Below are positions 53,736-62,168 of a stretch of 64,000 nt of DNA, in pieces. The translations under genes were made by a program, and so were the position numbers. Source of the stretch: CAWARU01 sp963784575. Lineage in GTDB: Bacteria; Pseudomonadota; Gammaproteobacteria; UBA6186; Azoamicaceae. Within the stretch, counting starts at the first letter, position 1, and each line of letters begins with the position of its first letter. The stretch covers positions 3,762,362 to 3,826,361 of the forward strand of contig CAWARU010000001.1 in the NCBI GenBank assembly GCA_963784575.1. Reading direction: 5' to 3'. The notes below the pieces were generated by a model. The model saw nothing but the letters and a program-made list of their open reading frames with translations, did not search any database and had not been told where the DNA came from.

Positions 53736-53878
53736 GGGCCTGTTGACAATTCGCTAGGTTGAGCCAAAAAACATTGATTTCTGAGCACCGTAGCGCAGTT
53801 TATATTGAAATAAATGAGCAACGGAGCACAAGAAATCAATGATTTTTGGCTCAACATAGTAGAATTGTCAACAGGCCC
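53736..53878. repeat. MITE-like palindromic element, long copy
   Basis: 143 bases with the same 17-base terminal inverted repeat as at 48718. The centre differs: between the two inner arms (CATTGATTTCT and AGAAATCAATG) lies an extra 47-base segment. The outer flanks ACAT and ATGT also pair. It fits between fabG and acpP. It can fold into a long hairpin and may influence fab mRNA. Confidence 0.85.
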
Positions 53879-53952
53879 ATGTTAAATTGCATGTTAAATT
53901 AATCATGTTAATATATTGTATTGTTTTAATTTTAAGTTAGGAGCTTTGTTCG

Positions 53953-54198
53953 ATGGCTAAGATAGATGACGAAGTAATAGAAATCATTGCAGATCAACTG
54001 GGTGTAGATAAAAGTAAAGTTGTGCCAGAAGCGTCTTTCGTAGGCGATTTAGGCGCAGACTCCTTGGACACTGTTGAATTGGTAATGGCCTTAGAAGAAC
54101 ATTGTGATATAGAAATTCCGGACGAAGATGCTCAGAAGATCTTAACGGTTCGGGATGCTATAAACTATGTCACAGAAAAAACTGTCACAGAAAGCTAA
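53953..54198 (+). CDS. acpP: Acyl carrier protein
   Basis: 81 residues with the phosphopantetheine site Ser37 in GADSLDTVEL. It carries growing acyl chains. The ATG is 11 bases after AGGAGC. It sits in the conserved fabG-acpP-fabF order, but is separated on both sides by palindromic repeats. Confidence 0.96.
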   Translation: MAKIDDEVIEIIADQLGVDKSKVVPEASFVGDLGADSLDTVELVMALEEHCDIEIPDEDAQKILTVRDAINYVTEKTVTES

Positions 54199-54203
54199 AG
54201 GTA

Positions 54204-54298
54204 AGGGGTCAAGTCTCTAAAGTAAAACATGTAAATGTTGAGCACTTGACTCCTCTGAAGCTTTTGTAAAATGTTTTCACTTTAGAGACTTGACCCCT
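54204..54298. repeat. Palindromic repeat with 20-base inverted arms
   Basis: AGGGGTCAAGTCTCTAAAGT at 54204-54223 pairs perfectly with its inverse at 54279-54298. The 55-base loop contains a small palindrome-like ACATGTAAATGT. Sequences beginning GGGGTCAAGTCT are familiar as dispersed palindromes in many proteobacteria, so it is likely a mobile repeat. It lies between acpP and fabF and ends near the fabF ribosome site. Confidence 0.85.
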
Positions 54299-54314
54299 AC
54301 AAAGGAGCAAATCC

Positions 54315-55697
54315 GTGTCGAAGCGAAGAGTAGTTGTCACCGGCTTAGGCATCATTTCTCCCGTTGGCAATGATGTTGAAACCGCTTGGAAAGCTTTACT
54401 TGCAGGTAAAAGCGGTATTCGCTTGATTGATACTTTCGACGCAAGCGAATACAGCACAAAATTTGCGGGATTAATTTCAAATTTTGACATCAGTCCTTAT
54501 ATGTCTGTTAAAGAAGCGCGAAAATGCGATCTCTTCATACAGTATGGTGTTGCGGCAGCTGCCCAAGCTGTTAAATCGGCGGGATTAGCAGGTCACGGTT
54601 TTAGTAGCGGCTCGGATTCAGATTCGAGTGCGAGTGATGAAGCCTCTGCAAACTTTTCGAATCGCATGCAGGCAGAAACCCACATTGCAGGAGTTCCTGT
54701 TTCATCATATTCCTCAAATTTGGCAAGCAAAAATTCCGAATTGAATCTGGATCGCATCGGTGTTTCAATCGGTTCTGGCATCGGTGGTATTTATACCATT
54801 GAAAACAATTCAAAAATCCTTGCAACCAGCGGTCCAAAACGCATTTCACCTTTCTTTATCCCCGCCACCATCATCAATATGGTCGCAGGCCATGTTTCTA
54901 TTCAACATGGTTTTCGTGGGCCCAATATTTCCTGTGCCACAGCTTGCACCACAGGCACCCACAGCATTGGACTTGCTGCCCGCTTCATCGAGCATGGTGA
55001 TGCCGATGTTATGATCGCAGGCGGTGCTGAATACTCTAGCACTCCTCTTGGTATTGCAGGATTTGCTTCTGCACGCACACTTTCCACCCGCAATGATGAT
55101 CCCGAACGCGCCAGTCGTCCTTTTGATAAAGATCGGGATGGTTTTGTGCTTGGAGATGGCTCAGGCGTATTGGTCTTAGAAGAATTGGAGCATGCTAAGA
55201 GAAGAGGTGCCAACATCATTGCAGAAGTGATTGGTTTTGGAATGAGTGGTGATGCCTTCCACATGACGCGTCCTTCAGGGCATGGTGCCACTGCGTCGAT
55301 GCGAAATGCAATTTTAGATGCAAAAATAAAGCCAGAACAAATTCAATATATCAATGCACATGGGACCTCAACACCTGTTGGTGATATAGAGGAAACCAAT
55401 GCCATTAAGGCCGCATTTGGTGCAGCAACAGCAGCAAAAATACCCGTGAGTTCCACCAAATCGATGACCGGTCATCTATTAGGCGCAGCGGGTGCAGTAG
55501 AAGCAGTCATCACAGTTCTCGCGCTGCGAGATCAAATTGCGCCTCCTACCATCAATCTCGATACAGCAGGCGAGGGATGTGATCTCGACTATGTTCCAAA
55601 TCACGCCCGAAAAATGCCGATAGAGATTGCACTCTCTAATTCATTTGGGTTTGGCGGTACCAACGGAACATTGGTCTTCAAGCGCTATGGCGATTAG
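54315..55697 (+). CDS. fabF: Beta-ketoacyl-ACP synthase II (FabF), with an internal insertion
   Basis: 460 residues from a GTG behind AGGAG. The catalytic Cys211 (TACTTG), His in NAHGTSTPVGD and His in MTGHLLGAAG are intact. Typical FabF has about 412 residues; the extra 48 are a Ser/Asp-rich insertion at about residues 93-143 (SSGSDSDSSASDE), in front of the conserved RIGVSIGSGIGG. It elongates acyl-ACP. mltG overlaps its end by 11 bases. Confidence 0.95.
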   Translation: MSKRRVVVTGLGIISPVGNDVETAWKALLAGKSGIRLIDTFDASEYSTKFAGLISNFDISPYMSVKEARKCDLFIQYGVAAAAQAVKSAGLAGHGFSSGSDSDSSASDEASANFSNRMQAETHIAGVPVSSYSSNLASKNSELNLDRIGVSIGSGIGGIYTIENNSKILATSGPKRISPFFIPATIINMVAGHVSIQHGFRGPNISCATACTTGTHSIGLAARFIEHGDADVMIAGGAEYSSTPLGIAGFASARTLSTRNDDPERASRPFDKDRDGFVLGDGSGVLVLEELEHAKRRGANIIAEVIGFGMSGDAFHMTRPSGHGATASMRNAILDAKIKPEQIQYINAHGTSTPVGDIEETNAIKAAFGAATAAKIPVSSTKSMTGHLLGAAGAVEAVITVLALRDQIAPPTINLDTAGEGCDLDYVPNHARKMPIEIALSNSFGFGGTNGTLVFKRYGD

Positions 55698-56790
55698 ATT
55701 ACGACATTATTTTATTTTTTTCTTTCTCATCCTTGTTATTGCACTGTGTATCTTGGCTTTTTATGCCGTTCAAATCCAGGAATATATCCGAGAAAAACCC
55801 ATCCAAATTGATGAGCCGGGCGTTATTGTCCTGGTGCCTCGCGGGATGAAAATGGAAACCTTGGCTTTAGCTTTAGAACAAAATAAAGTATTAGAGCACC
55901 CTTATTGGTTTCTGCTATGGATTCGCTATACTGATGTGCGCAAGAAAATAAAGGCGGGTGAATATTTAATTAAACCGGGGATGACATTGCAGGCCATCAT
56001 TGACATGATGATTGCAGGGCGGGTAGTGCAGCATAGCCTCACCATTGTTCCTGGCTGGAATTTTGATTATGTGATGGACGCAGTTTCGAAAAATACTAAA
56101 TTAAGCCATACGCTTGCAGACAAAAGCAAAGCAGAAATCATGGCAATCCTAGGCCACCCCGATGAAAATCCAGAAGGACGTTTCTTTCCTGATACCTACC
56201 ATTTTCCGCTCGGGACAACCGATCTAGCTTTCTTAAAACGCGCTTTTCACAAACTCGATGAAAAACTCTATGCCGCTTGGGAGAATCGTGATCCCAATTT
56301 ATTCCTAAAAACCCCTTATGAAGCTTTAATTCTCGCTTCCATCATTGAAAAAGAAACCAATGTTGTCGAAGAATATCCTGAAATTGCAGGCGTTTTCATG
56401 CGCAGACTGGAACGTAATATGCCATTGCAAGCCGATCCCACCGTGATATATGGTGCAAAAAACTATAATGGGCAAATCACCAAGGAAATGCTCAACACAC
56501 CAACCGAATATAATACCTATCTCAGAGCGGGCCTCCCGCCGACGCCCATTGCCATGCCTGGTGAGAAAGCAATTTACGCCGCAACCCACCCAAAACCTGG
56601 CAATTCCTTATACTTTGTTGCGCGTGGCCAAGGGCCGGGCCATGTCTTTTCTGCAACACTCGATGAACATCAACAAGCCGTGACGCAATATCGTCAAGCG
56701 ATTTCAAATACAAGTAATCCGTTACCCTCTCAATCTTCTTCTCCAGCGCCTATCATGACTGAACCTGCACCAAGCGTAGGAACCCAGTAG
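55687..56790 (+). CDS. mltG: Endolytic transglycosylase MltG
   Basis: 367 residues from the ATG at 55687, which overlaps the fabF stop; a longer in-frame start at 55627 lies inside fabF. A single transmembrane helix (about residues 8-30) anchors it in the inner membrane. The YceG domain has the LASIIEKE catalytic Glu, VAGVFMRRL-like segment, LQADPTVIYG and YNTYLRAGLPPTPI. MltG cuts nascent peptidoglycan and limits glycan length. The C-terminal 30 residues are Ser/Pro-rich. Confidence 0.95.
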   Translation: MAIRLRHYFIFFFLILVIALCILAFYAVQIQEYIREKPIQIDEPGVIVLVPRGMKMETLALALEQNKVLEHPYWFLLWIRYTDVRKKIKAGEYLIKPGMTLQAIIDMMIAGRVVQHSLTIVPGWNFDYVMDAVSKNTKLSHTLADKSKAEIMAILGHPDENPEGRFFPDTYHFPLGTTDLAFLKRAFHKLDEKLYAAWENRDPNLFLKTPYEALILASIIEKETNVVEEYPEIAGVFMRRLERNMPLQADPTVIYGAKNYNGQITKEMLNTPTEYNTYLRAGLPPTPIAMPGEKAIYAATHPKPGNSLYFVARGQGPGHVFSATLDEHQQAVTQYRQAISNTSNPLPSQSSSPAPIMTEPAPSVGTQ

Positions 56791-57405
56791 ATGTTTATCA
56801 CCTTAGAAGGCATAGAAGGCGTAGGTAAAACTACTCAGTTAAAATTTCTGGCCAAAGAATTACAAGCCAAAGGTATTTCATTATTCATTACTCGAGAACC
56901 TGGCGGCACTCCCATGGGAGAAGAGATCCGTGACATCTTACTCGCCCATCGCAATGAACGTGTTGCGCCTATGACCGAATTATTATTGATGTTTGCTGCC
57001 CGCGCTCAGCATGTCGACACGGTGATACAACCCGCACTAAAACAAGGTAAATGGGTACTCTGCGATCGCTTCACTGACGCCACCTATGCCTATCAAGGAG
57101 GAGGGCGGGGTGTACCCATGCGAGAAATCGAGAACCTAGAAAAATTAGTTTTAAATGAGTTCCACCCCGATTTGACTATTATTTTAGACGCTCCGATAGA
57201 AATCGGTCAGCACCGTGTGCAAAATCGCAATGGCCATCCTGACAGGTTTGAAAAAGAAAAACTCGAGTTTTTTGAAAGAGTTCGAAAGGTGTATTTACAA
57301 CGTGCAGCACTATTTCCTGCTCGTTACAAAATAATTGATGCCTCGCTCCCCGTAGCTGCAGTGCAGTCTGAGATGATAAAGATCATAAAAACCCTTCTAA
57401 ATTAA
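56791..57405 (+). CDS. tmk: Thymidylate kinase
   Basis: 204 residues. P-loop GIEGVGKTT (8-16), REPGGT, DRFTDATYAYQGGGRG (LID-type region) and the usual length identify it. It makes dTDP from dTMP with ATP. It starts directly after the mltG stop. holB usually follows in gammaproteobacteria but is absent here; the gene is followed by a repeat-rich spacer and an IS. Confidence 0.96.
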   Translation: MFITLEGIEGVGKTTQLKFLAKELQAKGISLFITREPGGTPMGEEIRDILLAHRNERVAPMTELLLMFAARAQHVDTVIQPALKQGKWVLCDRFTDATYAYQGGGRGVPMREIENLEKLVLNEFHPDLTIILDAPIEIGQHRVQNRNGHPDRFEKEKLEFFERVRKVYLQRAALFPARYKIIDASLPVAAVQSEMIKIIKTLLN

Positions 57406-57772
57406 AGAACCGTTCTGGCACTGCCCTTGAACGCCCATCTTCTGACTCGCGCCGTCCATGGCGCTCGGCCCTTCGGGCTCCGCCTATTCGGCGTTTCCAA
57501 AACGGCTATCCTGCCGTTTTGTGGCAATCTCGCTTTAAAAAATTAACAAAATTTGCTCATTTACTATTTGTAAACTCCGCTATTTTGTTAATTTTTTAAA
57601 GCGACCTTGCCTAAAAGTCTTCCCGTTTTACTACACCTGATTTCCCATGCCTGAACAGTTACCGCCCTTCTTCCCGACTTCATCGTAATCTAAACTAAAT
57701 TCCCAAAAGTTTTTTTATTAAATCCTTGTAGCACGGGATCTTTTTTATTTTCATGATCTAAAAATTTTCTAC
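57406..57772. repeat. Hairpin-rich intergenic region (several perfect inverted repeats)
   Basis: No gene is seen between tmk and the IS. The segment from about 57450 to 57603 carries several perfect palindromes: CAAAACGGC (57498-57506) with GCCGTTTTG (57513-57521), a 22-base inverted repeat (57531-57552 with 57582-57603, containing TTAACAAAAT), GGCCCTTCGGGC and CGCCTATTCGGCG. The first 100 bases are unusually GC-rich for this genome. It could serve as terminator for the fab operon or be a mobile repeat cluster. Confidence 0.75.
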
Positions 57773-59587
57773 TGTAGTGCCTAGTAAACAAAAAAATGTT
57801 GACACTTTGAAAAAAATTTTTTAAAATTTCACTTAGTTTTTCAAAATAGAGGCGTCTACTTTGTTTGTTCGCGTTAAATCAACACCAAATAGTCCGCGAA
57901 AATCGGTGCAAATCGTCGAGTCGTATCGAGAAGACACTACTGTTAAACAAAAAATTATGCGCCATGTCGGTATTGCAATGAATGAAAAAGAAGAACAAAA
58001 ACTTCGTGACTTGGCCCAAGATATTATTGCCTCAATGCTTACAGTTAATGAAAAAAACTCTGAGCAACTTAGCCTCTTTGAAACCGCTGAAGGCGATTTA
58101 TCAGCCTTATTAAAAGTAAATAAGAATAAAAAACCTGGCCGTCCCGCAAAAAAGGAAATTAAGGATATTCTTCCTCCTGAGCAGGTCACTTTAGATATGA
58201 TTGTTGAACATGAACGCATCATTGAGGGCGTTCACGAGGTTGGTGGTTATGTTTACGACGAGTTAGGATACCATAAAATTTTCAAAAGCAAACGGGATAA
58301 TGATTTGTTAAAGGATATGGTGTTAACCCGATTAGTTTTTCCTGCGAGCAAACGAAAAACTCAACGTATATTAGAAGATAATTTCGGAAAAAGTCATGAT
58401 TTAGATGCTCTCTACTCAACGATGGATAAAGTGTTTAATCAAATCGATCAAATAAAAAAACTAACGTTCGCTCGAACGCAATCCTTATTTCCTGAAAGTG
58501 TAGATTTAGTATTATTTGATGTGACTACGCTTTACTTCGAATCTATTGAAACAGATGAGCTTAGAAGGTTTGGTTACAGTAAAGATTGTCGGTTTAACAC
58601 AACGCAAGTGGTGCTAGCTTTGGCAACTAATGGTGATGGTTTGCCCATTAGCTATGAATTATTTGAAGGTAATAAGGCTGAAGTAGGGACTTTAATTGCA
58701 GCGATTGAGCATTGGCATACTCTATTTAATATTAAATCAGTTTGTTTTGTCGGTGACCGTGCTATGTTCTCTAAAAAAAATATGGCTCTAATGGAAGAAA
58801 AAGGGTATCAATATATTGTTGCAGCAAAATTACGCACTTTGCCTGATAATATTAAAAGCGAAATACTTAGTGAGTCTCGTTATTATCCTACTGTTTTAAA
58901 CGATGAATTTGCGTGGATTGGTGAATTTAATCACGAGAATCGTCGCTTAGTAGTCAGCTATAAAAAGAAGCGAGCATTAAAAGATGTGGCTGATAGAACT
59001 CGAGTTTTAGAAAAAATTGAAAAAGTAATTGGTAAAAAGGGCCAAACACAAAAATTAATAACTAATCAAGGCGTCAAAAAATTTACAAAAACAGATCCCC
59101 AAGCATGCACTCAATTAGATGAGGATAAGATTGCGCATGATGCGATGTGGGATGGACTACACGGAATTATTACTAATATCGAAGATGAAAAGGCTGAGAC
59201 ATTGCTCGCCCAATATTCTCGGCTCTGGGTGATTGAAGAATCCTTCCGGATCAATAAGCATACGCTCGCTATGCGTCCGATTTATCATTGGAATCCAAAC
59301 CGAATTCATGCACATATTGCTATTTGTTATATGACATTTTCGGTATTACGACATTTACAGTATCGATTAAATTTGACACAAAAAATTAGTATAGAGACAG
59401 TGATTGATGAGTTAAGAGGAATTCAATCCTCTATTTACGTTCATAAGCAAACCAAGGATCTATATCGCGTTCCTGGTCGCATCACTAATACCGCACGAAA
59501 AATCTACAAGGCCTTCAATTTAACCCGCTCACCAGACGCAACAGTCTATTTAAGATAACTTTCCAACATCAAATAATGTAGTGCCTA
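57773..59587 (+). mobile_element. IS1634-like insertion sequence with 11-base flanking direct repeats
   Basis: TGTAGTGCCTA occurs directly at 57773-57783 and 59577-59587, flanking about 1.79 kb that holds one transposase gene. Ends just inside contain an imperfect inverted repeat (ATGTTGACACTTTG against ATGTTGGAAAGTTA). The 11-base copies may be a target duplication. Outside, an extra inverted pair of 16 bases (57667-57682 and 59646-59661) surrounds the element. No other IS copy is seen in this window. Confidence 0.75.
57861..59558 (+). CDS. IS1634-family (IS4-type) transposase
   Basis: 565 residues, starting from a TTG behind GAGG. It has FVRVKSTPNSPRKSVQIVES and a DDE core: LVLFDVTTLYFES (about residue 220), VCFVGDRAMFS (about 297) and RLWVIEESFRINK (about 460, the Y/R..E segment). 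This fits the IS1634 group of the IS4 superfamily. The frame is intact, so it may be active. Confidence 0.9.
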   Translation: MFVRVKSTPNSPRKSVQIVESYREDTTVKQKIMRHVGIAMNEKEEQKLRDLAQDIIASMLTVNEKNSEQLSLFETAEGDLSALLKVNKNKKPGRPAKKEIKDILPPEQVTLDMIVEHERIIEGVHEVGGYVYDELGYHKIFKSKRDNDLLKDMVLTRLVFPASKRKTQRILEDNFGKSHDLDALYSTMDKVFNQIDQIKKLTFARTQSLFPESVDLVLFDVTTLYFESIETDELRRFGYSKDCRFNTTQVVLALATNGDGLPISYELFEGNKAEVGTLIAAIEHWHTLFNIKSVCFVGDRAMFSKKNMALMEEKGYQYIVAAKLRTLPDNIKSEILSESRYYPTVLNDEFAWIGEFNHENRRLVVSYKKKRALKDVADRTRVLEKIEKVIGKKGQTQKLITNQGVKKFTKTDPQACTQLDEDKIAHDAMWDGLHGIITNIEDEKAETLLAQYSRLWVIEESFRINKHTLAMRPIYHWNPNRIHAHIAICYMTFSVLRHLQYRLNLTQKISIETVIDELRGIQSSIYVHKQTKDLYRVPGRITNTARKIYKAFNLTRSPDATVYLR

Positions 59588-59597
59588 AATTGGCTAT

Positions 59598-59620
59598 AGC
59601 CCCCGTGGTACGGGGCTTTT
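59598..59620 (+). terminator. Hairpin terminator after the IS
   Basis: AGCCCC at 59598-59603 pairs with GGGGCT at 59612-59617 over an eight-base loop and is followed by TTTT. It can end transcripts leaving the transposase gene. Confidence 0.65.
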
Positions 59621-59774
59621 GCTATTTTAGAAGACTCAAAAATAGTGAAGTCGGGAAGAAGTACAAGATACTTTATTGTTGGCTTATAAGCCGGCAACAA
59701 CTTCTACTCGATTTGTGTAATCATCTTTTTCAAACTATCAAACCTAATGTTCTGGATTGTTCCACCCAAAGTAA

Positions 59775-60746
59775 TTAAATAATTGCTCGTGGTGCATATT
59801 TCTCAATCCCCATCAATAATTCATCGCTTTTTTCCCTGCTGATTTGATAACTACTATTTAAATCCTGAGTTTGCACTATAAAATTATCAGATATCCTTGT
59901 AATAAAAAAATTGCAATTTTTGTCAATTTGCGTAATAAAACTGGTAATTTTTCTTCTCTCGTTTGCAAGACTGGCAAAGTAATGACCATATAATCCATGC
60001 TGGTAGCGATTATCAATTCCACAACTACACCCAAATGCCATATGCAGGTTCCCATCGATATGAATTAAGTAAAACTGCTTAACCCAACAAGAATGATTAA
60101 ACTCTGCAAGTGGCGAGGGAAGAATTAAGTTGTATTTCAAGAAATATTTTTTTTCAAAAATTGGCATAAATATTTGTTTTTTGTAGTTTACAAGCTCCTC
60201 TTTACGATACTCAGAGATTAATTTGAAGAGAATTTCATCAAATTCTTCCTCTTTGCCAGAAAATTTTTCAAAAGCCCAGAGATAGATCAGATTGTCTACA
60301 GCATCAGGATAGAAGCTTTGCAACAGGCATTCCATATAATTTTCATACTCTTCGTACCATTCCATGCTATCCATGGCGTCTTTTCCGAAATATTGATTGA
60401 TAATTTCATCGACAAATTCATAGCCATTTTTATTCCTAGCGCGCATTAATCGAAATGCTTCCTGTCTGACATGAGAATTATGCCTTTGATATTCAGTATA
60501 AAAGAATCGGTCATTTTCGGGCCGTGAATGATCAATATAATCTTGTTCTAAAATAACTGTTGCATAGTGAGTGGCTCTGGCAAACTTAGATTTTAAATCT
60601 GCAATTTCTAGCTCATCAATAAAAGGTTCAAAAATAAGTTGTTTGCCCTGCAAGAAGTTTAAAAGTTCCTTTAGATTGGTATTATTTTGACATGCATCGA
60701 GATGACTTTGCTTTGGATTTATTTGACTCTGCTTCGATTTGAACAT
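59775..60746 (-). CDS. Hypothetical protein
   Basis: 323 residues from the ATG at 60746, behind GGAG (9 bases). Mainly helical N-terminal two-thirds, with aromatic-rich EYQRHNSHVRQEAFRL and MEWYEEYENYMECLL, followed by FGCSCGIDNRYQHGLYGHYF, which has two Cys and several His residues that could bind a metal. The C-terminus is beta-rich. No family is recognised. It is on the minus strand facing the IS. Confidence 0.6.
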   Translation of the reverse strand: MFKSKQSQINPKQSHLDACQNNTNLKELLNFLQGKQLIFEPFIDELEIADLKSKFARATHYATVILEQDYIDHSRPENDRFFYTEYQRHNSHVRQEAFRLMRARNKNGYEFVDEIINQYFGKDAMDSMEWYEEYENYMECLLQSFYPDAVDNLIYLWAFEKFSGKEEEFDEILFKLISEYRKEELVNYKKQIFMPIFEKKYFLKYNLILPSPLAEFNHSCWVKQFYLIHIDGNLHMAFGCSCGIDNRYQHGLYGHYFASLANERRKITSFITQIDKNCNFFITRISDNFIVQTQDLNSSYQISREKSDELLMGIEKYAPRAII

Positions 60747-60874
60747 CAATATTACTCCATTAGAACTGCTAGCACTGTCTAATGGTAACAATTTTGATTT
60801 TGAAAGATCTATCCGATTTAAAGCTTAGAGGGGGAGGTTTTTCTGTGGTAACTACTCAGGTCATACAAGTGTCA

Positions 60875-60947
60875 CTGGATTGCTTCGGCTCCGCTCGCAA
60901 TGACGCTTCGAATATACGTCATTGCGAGCGGAGCCGAAGCAATCCAG
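60875..60947. repeat. Perfect 31-base inverted repeat with 11-base loop
   Basis: Positions 60875-60905 and 60917-60947 are exact inverted copies (arm begins CTGGATTGCTTCGGCTCCGC). Palindromes with the theme CGTCATTGCGAGCGGAG are known as dispersed repeats in many bacteria, including Rickettsia-like and Coxiella-like genomes. It is close to the 3' end of the transglycosylase gene and could act as a terminator or protect mRNA. Confidence 0.9.
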
Positions 60948-60965
60948 AATACTTTGAGGGAGCAG

Positions 60966-61847
60966 TTACTTTTTGTGTTTTAATTCTTGCAGATTTAATG
61001 CTCGCAAAACTTCTAAAAATTTTGGAACATATTCTCGTGTTTCTTTAGGAAGTTTCAAAGCCCAAAAATTGGCTGGCTTTCCTGCTCGCCTATTGCCTTC
61101 AATCGCACGTGATACAGTTCCTTCTCCGGCATTATAAGCAGCCAAGGCGAGCATCCAATCCTGGTTAAATTTTTGATGTAAATATTCTAAATAGGTTAAT
61201 GCAGCTTCTGTAGAGGCTTTCACGTCTCTCCTATCTTTGCTGCCTTTTAGGCCATATTGCCTCCCTGTTTCTGGCATAAATTGCCATAGGCCTTCAGCAC
61301 CACGATGTGAAACTGCATTTTGCTGAAAATTGCTTTCAATAAGGGGAAGAAAGGCTAATTCTCCAGGCAATTGCCTTTTTTTAATTTCTTCGGTGATATA
61401 GTGAAAGTGGGGACTTTTGCGAGCGATAGCTATTAATCTAGAATAGTGCATTTGTTTTAGGGATTTTTGAGCTGGATATTGATTTTCCAATATTTGTAAG
61501 GCAACCCCTTTTCCCTTTGTAGAAAATAAATCTTTTCCTGTAAATAAATCTTGCAGAGAGTTCGATTGAGTTGTCATCGCTTTTTTATGAATTTTACTTG
61601 AATTCTTATTTAAATTTCCAGATAAAGAAGAAGGATTAAAAGGATTATTATCTTTTTTAGTATATCTTTCGTAAAGCAGGATTGTAGTGCCTGTTCTCGT
61701 TTTAAGATTAGCAATTTTTTTAGCTGCATGGCTCGAACAGGGTAATAAGCTGAAAATAAAAAGCATCAGCACTGCTAATGCACATTTCGAAAATCTCAAA
61801 ACAAAAGCCAAGTTTATGATTACAGCGATCCAATACTTAAATCTCAT
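60966..61847 (-). CDS. Membrane-bound lytic transglycosylase (SLT domain)
   Basis: 293 residues with an N-terminal hydrophobic export segment (residues about 16-40). The SLT domain has the catalytic Glu in LIESNFQQNAVS, then GLWQFMPETGRQYGL and MLALAAYNAGEGTVSRA, typical of MltD/Slt-type enzymes that cleave peptidoglycan in the periplasm. No LysM repeats follow, unlike E. coli MltD. Start ATG at 61847. Confidence 0.88.
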   Translation of the reverse strand: MRFKYWIAVIINLAFVLRFSKCALAVLMLFIFSLLPCSSHAAKKIANLKTRTGTTILLYERYTKKDNNPFNPSSLSGNLNKNSSKIHKKAMTTQSNSLQDLFTGKDLFSTKGKGVALQILENQYPAQKSLKQMHYSRLIAIARKSPHFHYITEEIKKRQLPGELAFLPLIESNFQQNAVSHRGAEGLWQFMPETGRQYGLKGSKDRRDVKASTEAALTYLEYLHQKFNQDWMLALAAYNAGEGTVSRAIEGNRRAGKPANFWALKLPKETREYVPKFLEVLRALNLQELKHKK

Positions 61848-62168
61848 AGTCTCAATAATTTATACATTTTATGTGTAGAAATCTACTTGGCAAAAGATCA
61901 GGAATATAATTTCTTAAGTTTTTAAACTATCTTCTTAGAAATTGTCTAATGATTTATAAGGTTCTGATATCGCGAATGAAAATACTTGGCAATATAGACC
62001 ACAAAATAATTAAAAAGAGTAATAGCACCTATTCATTTCGTGATTATTCACCTACTAAAGGAATTTATTGTCGATTTAATAATCGATCTCAGATTTGATG
62101 AGTAATCTGAAAAACTAGCATTTAAATATTACTGAAATTAAAGATTTATAAGATTAAGGATATAATAC
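61848..62168. other. AT-rich divergent intergenic region
   Basis: No gene is visible. The region separates the diverging SLT and OTU-like genes. It holds short inverted repeats (CGATTTAATAATCG near 62074 and TCAGATT with AATCTGA near 62090-62111) and AT-rich strings that may be promoters. Confidence 0.35.

Noticed and set aside
54593..55291. Antisense frames opposite fabF
   Set aside because: They lie opposite a clear FabF coding region with intact catalytic residues and show no family resemblance.
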